A DNA stretch of 64,000 bases, from NCBI RefSeq assembly GCF_022919135.1, contig NZ_CP095049.1:2050501-2114500 (forward strand), written 5' to 3'. Below are positions 55,286-64,000 of this stretch, one piece after another. Origin of the DNA: Hymenobacter cellulosivorans (GTDB lineage: Bacteria; Bacteroidota; Bacteroidia; Cytophagales; Hymenobacteraceae). The notes under the pieces are model-generated. The model had not been told where the DNA came from and searched no databases. It was given only the letters and a program-made list of their open reading frames with translations. The stretch's first letter is position 1. Every line of letters begins with the position of its first letter. The translations under genes were made by a program, and so were the position numbers.

Positions 55286-55405
55286 AGTTGGTTTGATGGT
55301 AGGCAGAGCGCAGCGTCTTGCGTGCTGACGTTGCAACGGTACAAGCCACTCCTGCGAGATGCTTGGCGGCGCTTGGCCTGACGCTTTATTCTGCTTCGTA
55401 CTGCC

Positions 55406-56584
55406 TTAAATACTCAATCGGAACAGCGGACCTTTGCCTTTCAACGACGACTGCCGAATCACTAGGTCGCCGGACAGCACGTAGGTGCGGGGCTTAAAAT
55501 TCTCCTTGAGTCGCACCTGGTCCAGAAACAGGCGGGCGGCCTGCTGTCCGATGCGGTAGGGGTGAAGGTCCACCGTAGTCAGCGCCGGCTCTATCATCGA
55601 AGCCAGGAACTCGTCACCGTAGCCGACCACGGCAATATCTTCCGGAATCCGGATGCCGCGCTGCTTCAGGGCCTGAATCACATCCAGGGCGTTGGTGTAG
55701 TTCACCGCGAAAATGGCATCGGGCGGCTCGGGCAAGGCCAGCCACCGGTCCAGGGCCGCCACCGCCGACTCCGTCCGGAAGTCGGTATTGATACGTAGCT
55801 CTTCCCGGGGCTCAATGCCGTAGTGGTGCAGGGCGTTGAGGTAGCCGCCAATACGCTGCTTGCTGATCAGCAGCGCGTCGGGGCCGGCCAGGATGGCAAT
55901 ACGCTCACAACCTTCCAGAATCAGATGCTCGGTTACGGCAAAGGCCCCGCCCCAGTCATCAAGCATCACCTGGGCGCTATTTACTTCGTTGCAGACCCGG
56001 TCGAAGTGCACCACCGGGATGCCGCGGCAGGCATCAGCTCGTACATGGTCGAAGTTCTCGGTTTCGCGGGAGTGGCAGATCAGCAGCCCGTCGACGCGGC
56101 TGGCAATCAGGGCCTGCACGTTGCTCACCTCTGTCTGATACGACTCCTTCGACTGGCAAATCATCACGCGGTAGCCCGATTCGGCCGCCACTTGCTGAAT
56201 GCCGCTGACGGCCGTAGCAAAGAAGGGCCGCTCAATGTCGGGAATGAGGACCCCGATGGTATAGGTTTCGCTGCTTTTAAGGCTTTGGGCCAGCAGATTG
56301 GGTTGGTAATCAAGCTGGCGGGCCACTTCCAGAATGGCTTGGCGCGTGTTGGGGCTAATGTCGCTGTGCCCGTTCAGGGCCCGGGAAACCGTGGAAGATG
56401 CCACGCCCAGGGCCTTGGCCACGTCGCTGATGGTGGTCTGGTGGCGCTTGCGCTCCGGCACCTGCGCCGATTTTTCTTCCGTGAAGTGGTAGTCGCAGGC
56501 TTTGCAGAAGAACCGTTGGCGGCCGCGGATGAAGCCGGCCTTCATGACATCGTCGGCCAGCTTGCATTTAACGCACTTTATCAT
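55406..56584 (-). CDS. LacI-family regulator with N-terminal zinc-ribbon-like segment
   Basis: The 392-aa protein has an extra 45-residue N-terminus with two C-x2-C pairs: Cys4 and Cys7 in IKCVKCKL, Cys27 and Cys30 in RQRFFCKACDYHF. This pattern is like the zinc-binding N-terminus of IS1-type InsA proteins (G-x-QRYxCxxC). After a basic linker comes the LacI helix-turn-helix (51-71, TISDVAKALGVASSTVSRAL), hinge (NLLAQSLKSSETYTIGVL) and sensor domain (IPVVHFDRV, DAIFAVNYTNA). It is about 50 residues longer than the family norm, and the start is at the only ATG that includes the Cys pairs. It is divergent from uxuA and the GH67 gene, with a 30-bp palindrome between, so it most likely controls them and itself. 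Confidence 0.92.
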   Translation of the reverse strand: MIKCVKCKLADDVMKAGFIRGRQRFFCKACDYHFTEEKSAQVPERKRHQTTISDVAKALGVASSTVSRALNGHSDISPNTRQAILEVARQLDYQPNLLAQSLKSSETYTIGVLIPDIERPFFATAVSGIQQVAAESGYRVMICQSKESYQTEVSNVQALIASRVDGLLICHSRETENFDHVRADACRGIPVVHFDRVCNEVNSAQVMLDDWGGAFAVTEHLILEGCERIAILAGPDALLISKQRIGGYLNALHHYGIEPREELRINTDFRTESAVAALDRWLALPEPPDAIFAVNYTNALDVIQALKQRGIRIPEDIAVVGYGDEFLASMIEPALTTVDLHPYRIGQQAARLFLDQVRLKENFKPRTYVLSGDLVIRQSSLKGKGPLFRLSI

Positions 56585-56706
56585 GGTAAATGGTATTTTT
56601 TAACAATAAGCCGGGTGGGATGGTAGCAGAGCGGGTGGCTTACCGTTTCATTATTCGAAGATAATGTACTAAATATTTTTTGTGCTATGCCCCGGCAAAG
56701 ATACCT

Positions 56707-56736
56707 ATCGAAAACGTTTCCGGAAACGTTTTCGAT
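56707..56736. promoter_or_regulatory. 30-bp perfect palindrome, LacI-type double operator
   Basis: The 30 bp read as two halves, ATCGAAAACGTTTCC and its exact reverse complement, containing two AAACGTTT cores spaced 12 bp apart. It lies in the 326-bp gap between the divergent LacI-type regulator (start 56584) and uxuA (start 56911). Nothing else coding is in that gap. Binding by the adjacent regulator is inference. Confidence 0.75.
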
Positions 56737-56776
56737 ATTTTTATTTCGAAATCAGAGAGTTATGGCCGTTTTTGAC

Positions 56777-56809
56777 TTGTTTTTGATAGGTCTACCTAGC
56801 TTATCTTTA
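56777..56809 (+). promoter_or_regulatory. Candidate promoter for the uxuA-GH67 operon
   Basis: TTG (56777-56779) and TATCTTTA (56802-56809) resemble the Bacteroidota -33 and -7 elements (TTG and TAnnTTTG) with one mismatch in the last base and a 22-bp spacing. It is about 40-70 bp downstream of the palindrome and 100 bp before uxuA, a sensible position for repression from the palindrome. A 12-bp palindrome GATAGGCCTATC follows at 56817-56828. Confidence 0.3.
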
Positions 56810-56910
56810 AGGACTGGATAGGCCTATCTACCTCTTTCCGGCTTGTATTGCTCCAAAGCCAGAAAAAGTAGGGAGTATACAGGAAATTGCATTTTTTGCC
56901 CCGCTCTGCT

Positions 56911-58161
56911 ATGCTTCACACCATGCGCTGGTTCGGCCCCCACGACCCGGTTTCCCTCTTCGACATTCGCCAGGCCGGTTGTGCCGGCGTGGTAACGGCT
57001 CTGCACCAGTTGCCAGTAGGTGCTGTATGGCCCGTCGAAGAAATCCAGCGCCGCCAGCAGCTTATCGAAGCCGATAACGCCAGCTACTCGTCCCTGCACT
57101 GGGCCGTGGTGGAAAGCCTGCCCGTGCACGAAGATATCAAGAAAGGCCGCGCCTCGCGCGCTACCTACCTAGAGAACTACAAAGAGAGCCTGCGCAACCT
57201 GGCTGCCTGCGGTATCCGCACGGTGTGCTACAATTTTATGCCCGTGCTCGACTGGTCACGCACCAACTTAAGCTACCAGATGCCCGACGGCTCGTTGGCG
57301 CTGCGCTTCGTGTGGCAGGACTTCGCTTTATTCGACCTTTGCATTCTAAAGCGTCCCGGCGCCGAGGCCGACTACGAGGCCGAAGTAGCTACGGCGGCCC
57401 GCGCCCAGTTTGCCCAGATGACGCCCGAGCAGCTGGCCGAGCTGACCAACACCGTGCTACTGGGCTTGCCCGGCTCGGAAGAAGCCTTTGAGCTGGCTGG
57501 TTTCCAGGCCCTGCTCGATGAGTACGCCAGCATCGACAGCCAGGCCCTGCGCCAGAACCTGTACTACTTTATCCGGGAAGTTGGTCCCGTAGCCCAGGAA
57601 GTGGGCATCAACCTCTGCATTCACCCCGACGACCCGCCGTATCCACTGCTGGGTTTGCCCCGGGTAGTAAGCACCGAGGCAGACCTGGCTGAGCTACTGG
57701 CCGCCTACGATGAGCCCGCCAACGGCCTCACGTTCTGCACCGGCTCCCTGGGCGTACGCCCCGATAATGACCTGGCCGGCGTGGTGCGCCGCTTTGGCTC
57801 CCGCATCCATTTTGTGCACCTGCGGGCTACCAAGCGGGAAGAGAATCCGCGAAACTTCCACGAGGCCGACCACCTTACCGGCGACGTGGATATGTACAGC
57901 GTGGTGCGCGAACTGGTGCTGGAAGAGCAGCGCCGGGCCCAGACTGGGGAAGTCAATGCCTCCCTGCCGATGCGCCCCGACCACGGCCACCAGATGCTCG
58001 ACGACCTGAAGAAGAAAACCTACCCCGGCTACTCCGCCATTGGCCGCCTCCGCGGGCTGGCCGAGCTCCGGGGCCTCGAACACGGCATCCGCCATGCCCT
58101 GGCCGCCGAAGCCCACCTAGCCGCCCGGCTTACCACCAATTTCTCGCTAGCCAACAGCTAG
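56911..58161 (+). CDS. uxuA: Mannonate dehydratase, second copy
   Basis: The start is the ATG at 56911; an in-frame TTG at 56887 and a second ATG at 56923 are alternatives. The 416-aa protein has the same signatures as the copy at 35999-37189: [60 protein letters not shown] and [16 protein letters not shown]. It is 20 residues longer, mainly from a few insertions (ASYSSLH and an acidic stretch around 340). It heads the plus-strand operon with a GH67 alpha-glucuronidase 41 bp downstream, which links it to glucuronate released from xylan-type oligosaccharides. Confidence 0.95.
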   Translation: MLHTMRWFGPHDPVSLFDIRQAGCAGVVTALHQLPVGAVWPVEEIQRRQQLIEADNASYSSLHWAVVESLPVHEDIKKGRASRATYLENYKESLRNLAACGIRTVCYNFMPVLDWSRTNLSYQMPDGSLALRFVWQDFALFDLCILKRPGAEADYEAEVATAARAQFAQMTPEQLAELTNTVLLGLPGSEEAFELAGFQALLDEYASIDSQALRQNLYYFIREVGPVAQEVGINLCIHPDDPPYPLLGLPRVVSTEADLAELLAAYDEPANGLTFCTGSLGVRPDNDLAGVVRRFGSRIHFVHLRATKREENPRNFHEADHLTGDVDMYSVVRELVLEEQRRAQTGEVNASLPMRPDHGHQMLDDLKKKTYPGYSAIGRLRGLAELRGLEHGIRHALAAEAHLAARLTTNFSLANS

Positions 58162-58202
58162 AGCCCTTTCTCCTCCGCTCCCTGCCTTTTCCACCCAGTC
58201 CC

Positions 58203-60323
58203 ATGTTGCTTCGCTCCCTTCTGTTCCTGCTGTTTTTCGTCGTGGCTGCTCACCGCAGCGTGGCCGACGACGGCTACCGGCTGTGGCTGAAGTACGACTT
58301 GGTGCAGGACAACGGGTTGCGCAAGGACTACCAGAAGGCGGCCGGCTTTATTGCTGGTTCCGGCAATTCGCCTATCCTGCAAACGGCTGCCACTGAACTT
58401 CAGCAGGGTTTACAGGGCTTATTGGGGAAGAATGTGCCGGTTGTAACTGGGGCCGAAAAGAAAAAAGGCGGCATCCTTTTTTCCGTGGATGCTACCGCAA
58501 ACGTTTCCGGACAGCCGCTGGGCAAGGATGGCTACCATATTGCGGCCCAAAACGGCAACCTGGTCATTACTGGTAAAACCGACGCGGGGGTGCTGTACGG
58601 GGTGTTTGCCCTGCTGCGCCAGCTCCAGACGCGGCAGTCAATCAAGAACTTAGAGCTGACCAGTACCCCCCGGATTCAGTACCGCCTGCTCAACCACTGG
58701 GACAATCCCAACGGCACCGTGGAGCGGGGCTACGCGGGTTCCAGCATTTGGAAATGGTACGAGCTGCCCGAGCGCCTCGACCCGCGCTACCAGGATTACG
58801 CCCGCGCTAATGCTTCTATTGGTATTAATGGTGTGGTAATCAACAACGTAAATGCCAGTGCCCGCTACCTCACGCCCGAATACATTGAAAAAGTAGCTGC
58901 CCTGGCCGGCGTCATGCGGCCCTATGGTATTCGGGTGTATATGTCGGTGCTGTGGGCCGCGCCCAAGGTTATCGGCGGGCTGAGCACGTCCGACCCGCTC
59001 GATCCTAAAGTCAAGCAGTGGTGGACCGACCGCACCAACGAAATCTACAAGGCCATTCCCGACTTCGGCGGCTTTCTGGTGAAGGCTAATTCGGAAGGGG
59101 AGCCCGGCCCCCAGGATTACGGCCGCGACCATGCCGACGGGGCCAACATGCTGGCCGACGCCCTGGGTCAGCACGACGGGCTGGTCATGTGGCGGGCCTT
59201 TGTGTATAAAGCCAACTCCAACGGGGACCGGTTCAAGGAAGCTTACGCCGAGTTTAAGCCCCTCGACGGCCGCTTCAAGCCCAAAACCCTGGTGCAGGTT
59301 AAGAACGGCCCGATTGATTTTCAGAGCCGGGAGCCGTTTCACCCCCTGTTCGGGGCCATGCCGCGCACCCCGCTGGTGCTGGAAGTGCAGCTGACGCAGG
59401 AATACTTGGGCTTCGCGACCCACATGGTGTACCTGGCGCCCATGTTCAAGGAAACCCTGGACGGCGACACCTACGCCAATGGCAAAGGCTCGACGGTAGC
59501 CAAGGTGGTGGATGGCAGTGTGGATAACCACTCCATCAGCGGCATTGCCGGCGTGGCCAACATCGGCTCGGACCGCAACTGGACCGGCCACCCGATGGGG
59601 CAGGCCAACTGGTACGCTTTCGGCCGCCTGGCCTGGGACCACACGCTTTCTTCCCAGGCCATTGCCGAGGAATGGACCCGTATGAGCTTGACCAACGACG
59701 CACCGGCCGTGCGTACCATTGCCGACGTGATGGTCAAGTCCCGCGACATCTACGTGCGCTACACCACGCCGCTGGGTTTGCACCACATCATGGGCCAGAG
59801 CATTCACTACGGCCCTGAGCCCTGGCTGGCGAGCAGCGCCCGGCCCGACTGGACCTCGGTGTACTACCATAAGGCCGACGCCGCGGGTCTGGGCTTCGAC
59901 CGGACCGCCAAGGGCAGCAACGCCTTGAGCTTATATAAGCCCGAAGCGCAGCAACTCTGGAACGACCCCAAAACCTGCCCGCCTGACTACCTGCTCTGGT
60001 TTCACCACGTGGGCTGGAATCAGGAGCTGAGCACCGGCCGCACCCTGTGGAACGAGCTCTGCACCCGCTACTACACCGGCGTCGACTCCGTGACCTGGAT
60101 GCAGCAGCAGTGGGCCGCCGTGAAACCCCAAATTGACCCGGAGCTGCACGCCGACGTAACCGGCCGCCTCCAGACCCAGCACAAGGAAGCCCTCTGGTGG
60201 CGCGACGCCTGCGTGCTCTACTTCCAGACCCACGCCAAGCAGCCGATTCCGGCGCCTTTTGCGCCACCCACGCGCACCCTCGACGACATCAAACGCCTGG
60301 TTATGATTTACCAGCTGCGCTAA
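58203..60323 (+). CDS. Alpha-glucuronidase (GH67)
   Basis: The 706-aa protein has a signal peptide (SLLFLLFFVVAAHRSVADD) and matches GH67 over its length: an N-terminal alpha/beta domain (GYHIAAQNGNLVITGKTDAG), a TIM barrel with LNHWDNPNGTVERGYAG, and a C-terminal helical domain (LWFHHVGWNQEL). Catalytic residues can be placed by comparison with Cellvibrio GlcA67A: acid Glu298 in KANSEGEPGP, and the pair Asp372 in GPIDFQ and Glu400 in LTQEYLG, with spacings (74 and 28) nearly as in that enzyme. GH67 removes alpha-1,2-linked (4-O-methyl)glucuronate from the non-reducing end of aldouronic acids from xylan. It is in one operon with uxuA and an SDR. Confidence 0.96.
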   Translation: MLLRSLLFLLFFVVAAHRSVADDGYRLWLKYDLVQDNGLRKDYQKAAGFIAGSGNSPILQTAATELQQGLQGLLGKNVPVVTGAEKKKGGILFSVDATANVSGQPLGKDGYHIAAQNGNLVITGKTDAGVLYGVFALLRQLQTRQSIKNLELTSTPRIQYRLLNHWDNPNGTVERGYAGSSIWKWYELPERLDPRYQDYARANASIGINGVVINNVNASARYLTPEYIEKVAALAGVMRPYGIRVYMSVLWAAPKVIGGLSTSDPLDPKVKQWWTDRTNEIYKAIPDFGGFLVKANSEGEPGPQDYGRDHADGANMLADALGQHDGLVMWRAFVYKANSNGDRFKEAYAEFKPLDGRFKPKTLVQVKNGPIDFQSREPFHPLFGAMPRTPLVLEVQLTQEYLGFATHMVYLAPMFKETLDGDTYANGKGSTVAKVVDGSVDNHSISGIAGVANIGSDRNWTGHPMGQANWYAFGRLAWDHTLSSQAIAEEWTRMSLTNDAPAVRTIADVMVKSRDIYVRYTTPLGLHHIMGQSIHYGPEPWLASSARPDWTSVYYHKADAAGLGFDRTAKGSNALSLYKPEAQQLWNDPKTCPPDYLLWFHHVGWNQELSTGRTLWNELCTRYYTGVDSVTWMQQQWAAVKPQIDPELHADVTGRLQTQHKEALWWRDACVLYFQTHAKQPIPAPFAPPTRTLDDIKRLVMIYQLR

Positions 60324-60352
60324 CTGAATTGAATACCAAATACATACCCGTC

Positions 60353-61165
60353 ATGAACAACATGCCGCACGTGAACGGCCACGCCGTGCACACCAGTACG
60401 ATTACGCACCAGAACAGCTTTTCCCTGGAAGGGCAGCTGGCTTTAATTACCGGCGGTGGTAGTGGCATCGGCCTGGCTATTGCCAGCTGCATGGTGCACG
60501 CTGGCGCCACGGTTATCATCACCGGCCGCCGCGAGGAAGTGCTGAAGGAAGCCGTGGAATCGCTGGGCGAAGCTGCGCACTACATGGTCAACGATATTTG
60601 CGACCTTGCTTCTATCGAGGACATGGTTGCCGAACTCGAAGCCTCCTACGGGCCCCTGGATATCGTGGTCAATAATGCCGGTATCAACCTGAAAAAGCCC
60701 GCTTTGCAGGTAACGGACGAAGAATTTAACAACATCCTGCACACCAACCTGAACTCGGTATTTGCCCTGACCCGCGCCTGCGCCCGGCGCATGGTGGAGC
60801 GGCAGCGCGGCGTGATTCTGATGATTTCATCCATGGCCGCTTACTACGGCATCGACCGGGTAGTGGCTTACGCGGCCTCGAAGTCGGCCGTGGAAGGCAT
60901 GGTGAAGGTGTTGGCTTCGGAGTTTTCGGGTGCCAACGTGCGCGTCAACGCCATTGCCCCAGGCTTTATCGAAACGGAAATGAGCCGCAAAGCCATGAAC
61001 AACGACCCCGACCGCCGCGACCGGGCTATGCGCCGCACCCCCATGGGCAAGTTTGGCCAGCCCCAGGATATCGGCAATGCCGCCGTGTTCTTGGCTTCCG
61101 ACGCGGCCCGCTACATCACCGGGGCCTCCCTGCCTGTCGACGGGGGCAACTCTATCGGATTCTGA
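60353..61165 (+). CDS. SDR family oxidoreductase, probable hexuronate pathway
   Basis: The start is the ATG at 60353; the open frame upstream lies within the GH67 gene. The 270-aa protein has a short polar leader and then a short-chain dehydrogenase: TGGGSGIG, NNAG, the Ser in MISSMAA and the Y-x3-K in YAASKSAV. It resembles gluconate-5-dehydrogenase or 2-deoxy-ketogluconate oxidoreductase types more than the SDR at 37202, with which it shares only the family frame. Between GH67 and susC, 29 bp after GH67, it most likely makes mannonate from fructuronate or reduces a keto-deoxy sugar acid; the sequence does not decide. Confidence 0.88.
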   Translation: MNNMPHVNGHAVHTSTITHQNSFSLEGQLALITGGGSGIGLAIASCMVHAGATVIITGRREEVLKEAVESLGEAAHYMVNDICDLASIEDMVAELEASYGPLDIVVNNAGINLKKPALQVTDEEFNNILHTNLNSVFALTRACARRMVERQRGVILMISSMAAYYGIDRVVAYAASKSAVEGMVKVLASEFSGANVRVNAIAPGFIETEMSRKAMNNDPDRRDRAMRRTPMGKFGQPQDIGNAAVFLASDAARYITGASLPVDGGNSIGF

Positions 61166-61205
61166 TTCCAAGACATTTCAAAAACCCATAAAACTCCCAC
61201 ACCCA

Positions 61206-64000
61206 ATGTATCAACCAATACGCAAAACGGCCTTCTGCCTGAGCTGGCCGCTGTTTGTGGCCTCCGGGCTACCCCTGGCTGGGGCGGTGCTAATGCCTAC
61301 TCAGGCCCGGGCCCAAGCTCCCCAAACCATTTCGGGCAAGATTACCAGCTCCGACAACGGCGAAACGCTGCCCGGCGTAACGGTGCTGCAAAAAGGCACG
61401 ACCAACGGTGTTTCCTCCAACTCCGACGGTTCCTTTACCCTGCAGGCGCCCCTGGGTAGCACCCTGGTGTTCAGTGCCGTAGGCTACGTAAGCAGAGAAG
61501 TAACCGTAACCGACCCCACGGTGAACGTTACGCTGGGCGCCGACGTGAAGGCCCTGAGTGAAGTGGTAGTAGTTGGCTATGGCACTCAGAGAGCAGAAGC
61601 GGTAACTGGTTCGGTTGCTTCTATCAATGGAGAAACCTTACGCGAAGTACCCTCGGCTAACATCTCTCAGGCCTTGCAAGGCCGTTTGCCCGGTGTAGAG
61701 TTTGCCCAATCCTCCTCCCAGCCGGGTGCTGCCACCCAAATCCGGATACGTGGTACCCGCTCACTCGGTGCCAGCAACGACCCGTTGATTGTATTGGATG
61801 GTATTCCTTTCCCGGGTTCGATTGGCGACATCAACCCCAATGATATTCAGAGTGTAGATATCCTGAAAGATGCGTCGGCCACGGCTATTTACGGGTCACG
61901 TGGGGCAAACGGAGTTGTCTTGATAACCACTAAAGCAGGTAAAAAAGGGCAAAAACCACAAATAACCTACGACAGCTTTGTTGGCGCCAAAACGCTTTTC
62001 GCCAAATACCCCATGATGAATGGGCCGGAGTTTGTTGCGCTTCGCAAAGCAGCTGGCCTGTATAAGAACGCCTTGGATGAAGCCGACGACGTAGATACCG
62101 ATTGGCAGGATTTGTTGTATAAAACCGGTATCCAATCCAACCATAACCTAGGCGTTTCCGGGGGCACTGAAAACGGGCGTTATAATTTCAATGCGGGTTA
62201 TTATCAGGAAGAAGGGGTAATTCCTACACAGCAATACACCCGTTATTCCATGCGTGGAACGCTTGACCAGGGCGTTGGTAAATACATCCGGTTGGGTTTC
62301 ACTACCAATAATACCTATAACCTATCCGAGGGTTCCAACGTGGGTATCTATGGCATCCTGAACTCCTCGCCAATCGCCAATCCTTACAATGCTGATGGTA
62401 GCTTAAAAAGAACCATTAGAATGCCCTTGGATGAGCAATGGGTGTATACCCGGGACATAGTAGAAAGTTTGAGCGATAAATGGTTAAGTGAAACCAGATC
62501 TATAGCCACCTACAACACCCTATTTGCGGAAGTTAAAATGCCCGGCGTAGAGGGCTTGAAGTATCGGGTCAACCTCGGGGCAAACTATCGGCAAAGCCAG
62601 GGCGGCGCTTACACCGGACAGGGAATCAACGCGGTGAACCCCACGACCGTTTCTACGGCATCCGTTAGTAACCAGGCTACCAGAGACTGGACTATTGAAA
62701 ATATTCTGTCTTACGACCGCACCTTTGCCGAGAAGCATAATATAAATGCGCTTGCCTTATATTCTGCCTCGGATAACGTTTTCAACCAGACCAGACTTGC
62801 CGCCCGGGATATTCCTTCCGACGACTTCCAGTACTATAATCTGGGTTTTGCGGCCGGCGAAATCACCGTAAACCCCAACGAACAACCCTACCGGAAATTC
62901 GGTCTGCTGTCCTACATGGGGCGCGTGATGTACTCCTACGACGACCGGTATCTGGTATCGGCCACGGTCCGGGCGGACGGCTCTTCCAGACTTTCCCCTG
63001 GCAATAAATGGAAAACCTACCCGGCCGTGTCGGTAGGCTGGAACGTGGCCAAAGAGTCGTTTATGCAGGGTATCTCTGCTATAAACATGCTGAAACTGCG
63101 GGCTGGTTACGGCATTACGTCAAACCAGGCGATTAACCCCTATGCTACCCTGGGCCTGTTGGCTACCCGGCCCTACAATTTCGGTCCAACCAATTACCAG
63201 ACGGGCCTGTTCGTAAGCCAGCTGCCAAACGCTGATTTAGGATGGGAATTCTCTAAAACCTGGAACTACGGGTTGGATTTTGCCCTCCTGAAAAACCGTC
63301 TTTCGGGCACCGTTGAGTACTACCTCACCAACACCGAGGATGTGCTACTGCCCTTGCCCTTGCCTGCCACTTCGGGCGTAGATAGCTATACGGCCAACAT
63401 TGGATCTACCCAAAACAAAGGGGTGGAGCTGTCCTTGAATGGGGTAATCATTGAGAACCTCAATGGTTGGACCTGGGATGTGGGTGTGAACATGTACGCC
63501 AACCGCAACAAGATTACCGCGCTAGCCGGTGAACAACAGCGGGACGAAGGAAACTGGTGGTTTGTTGGCCAGCCGATTAACGTAATCTATGATTACGAGA
63601 AAGTGGGACTGTGGCAGGAAGGAGACCCCTACCGGAACATTCTGGAGCCCGGCGGGAACGTGGGCATGATCAAGGTGAAGTACACCGGCGATTATAACTC
63701 AGATGGTACCCCTACCCGCGCCATTGGCCCGCAAGACCGTCAGGTCATAGATGTTACCCCGAAATTCCAAGGCGGTTTAAACACCCGTGTGGCCTATAAA
63801 GGATTTGATCTGAGTGTAGTAGGTGCTTTCCAGAACGGCGGCATCCTCAACAGCACGCTGTATGGCGCCTCGGGCTACCTGAACCTGATGAACGGTCGTC
63901 GAGGCAACGTGAAAGTGGATTACTGGACTCCGGAAAACACGGGTGCCAAATATCCTAAGCCCGGTGGCCTGGCCAGCGGCGACAACCCCAAGTATGGCAG
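61206..64000 (+). CDS. SusC-family TonB-dependent receptor, 3' end outside window
   Basis: From the ATG at 61206 the frame stays open to the right edge (931 codons plus 2 nt). The start has a signal peptide with late cleavage (LPLAGAVLMPTQARAQ), then a carboxypeptidase-regulatory-like domain (ISGKITSSDNGETLPGVTVL), EVVVVGYGTQRAEAVTGSV, and a plug (ALQGRLPGVEFAQ, IRIRGTRSLGASNDPLIVLD, LKDASATAIYGSRGANGVVL). The barrel is typical for SusC. From about 61600 the codons become more AT-rich than in the rest of the window. It follows the SDR by 40 bp and probably imports glucuronoxylan oligosaccharides for GH67; a SusD gene is expected just beyond the edge. Confidence 0.94.
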   Translation, partial: MYQPIRKTAFCLSWPLFVASGLPLAGAVLMPTQARAQAPQTISGKITSSDNGETLPGVTVLQKGTTNGVSSNSDGSFTLQAPLGSTLVFSAVGYVSREVTVTDPTVNVTLGADVKALSEVVVVGYGTQRAEAVTGSVASINGETLREVPSANISQALQGRLPGVEFAQSSSQPGAATQIRIRGTRSLGASNDPLIVLDGIPFPGSIGDINPNDIQSVDILKDASATAIYGSRGANGVVLITTKAGKKGQKPQITYDSFVGAKTLFAKYPMMNGPEFVALRKAAGLYKNALDEADDVDTDWQDLLYKTGIQSNHNLGVSGGTENGRYNFNAGYYQEEGVIPTQQYTRYSMRGTLDQGVGKYIRLGFTTNNTYNLSEGSNVGIYGILNSSPIANPYNADGSLKRTIRMPLDEQWVYTRDIVESLSDKWLSETRSIATYNTLFAEVKMPGVEGLKYRVNLGANYRQSQGGAYTGQGINAVNPTTVSTASVSNQATRDWTIENILSYDRTFAEKHNINALALYSASDNVFNQTRLAARDIPSDDFQYYNLGFAAGEITVNPNEQPYRKFGLLSYMGRVMYSYDDRYLVSATVRADGSSRLSPGNKWKTYPAVSVGWNVAKESFMQGISAINMLKLRAGYGITSNQAINPYATLGLLATRPYNFGPTNYQTGLFVSQLPNADLGWEFSKTWNYGLDFALLKNRLSGTVEYYLTNTEDVLLPLPLPATSGVDSYTANIGSTQNKGVELSLNGVIIENLNGWTWDVGVNMYANRNKITALAGEQQRDEGNWWFVGQPINVIYDYEKVGLWQEGDPYRNILEPGGNVGMIKVKYTGDYNSDGTPTRAIGPQDRQVIDVTPKFQGGLNTRVAYKGFDLSVVGAFQNGGILNSTLYGASGYLNLMNGRRGNVKVDYWTPENTGAKYPKPGGLASGDNPKYG

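Overview
The window looks like chromosomal DNA of a GC-rich Bacteroidota, most likely a Cytophagales member close to Hymenobacter. The evidence is two SusC-type TonB receptors, one with a SusD partner, many signal-peptide or lipobox glycoside hydrolases, weak Shine-Dalgarno sites, 800-residue FtsX-type ABC permeases paired with a sigma-54 activator, and a tmRNA whose tag ends in YAMAA. The genus is inference; no sequence search was possible.

Layout. (1) 1-10868: two secreted proteins of unknown function (a large one cut by the left edge, and a fibronectin-III-rich one), two small lipoproteins, a prolyl oligopeptidase, an OmpA-like lipoprotein and an orphan lipoprotein. (2) 10869-12140: no intact gene except the tmRNA gene (11188-11555) with its terminator, and a truncated signal-peptide stub. 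(3) 12141-22250: a sensor kinase and sigma-54 activator divergent from a membrane-fusion protein, an ABC ATPase and two FtsX/MacB-like permeases; this reads as a two-component-controlled export or envelope-stress module. (4) 22410-24029: a lipoprotein of unknown role.

(5) 24169-45117: a large minus-strand polysaccharide-utilisation locus for a uronic-acid-containing glycan. In transcription order it encodes SusC, SusD, an alginate-lyase-superfamily protein, a short-chain dehydrogenase, mannonate dehydratase, two GH2 enzymes, a GH3 enzyme, a second alginate-lyase-like protein, a GH88 unsaturated glucuronyl hydrolase and a third, divergent alginate-lyase-like lipoprotein. A LacI-family regulator is transcribed divergently from susC. 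A nearly identical 25-bp operator-like sequence lies before susC and before the last gene. REP- or MITE-like palindromes occupy several gaps inside the run. (6) 45118-46054: about 0.9 kb without a convincing gene. (7) 46055-55219: a second GH3, an SdiA-regulated-type propeller protein, a PAP2 phosphatase, an OmpR-type two-component pair and a TonB-dependent receptor.

(8) 55406-64000: a second uronate locus. A LacI-type regulator with an added N-terminal zinc-ribbon-like segment is divergent from a second mannonate dehydratase, a GH67 alpha-glucuronidase, a short-chain dehydrogenase and a SusC receptor cut by the right edge. A perfect 30-bp palindrome of LacI-operator type lies in the divergent gap. 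GH67 points to glucuronoxylan-derived oligosaccharides. The two loci therefore appear to release glucuronate from different glycans and send it through separate copies of the mannonate branch of hexuronate catabolism. Glucuronate isomerase, KDG kinase and aldolase are not in the window.
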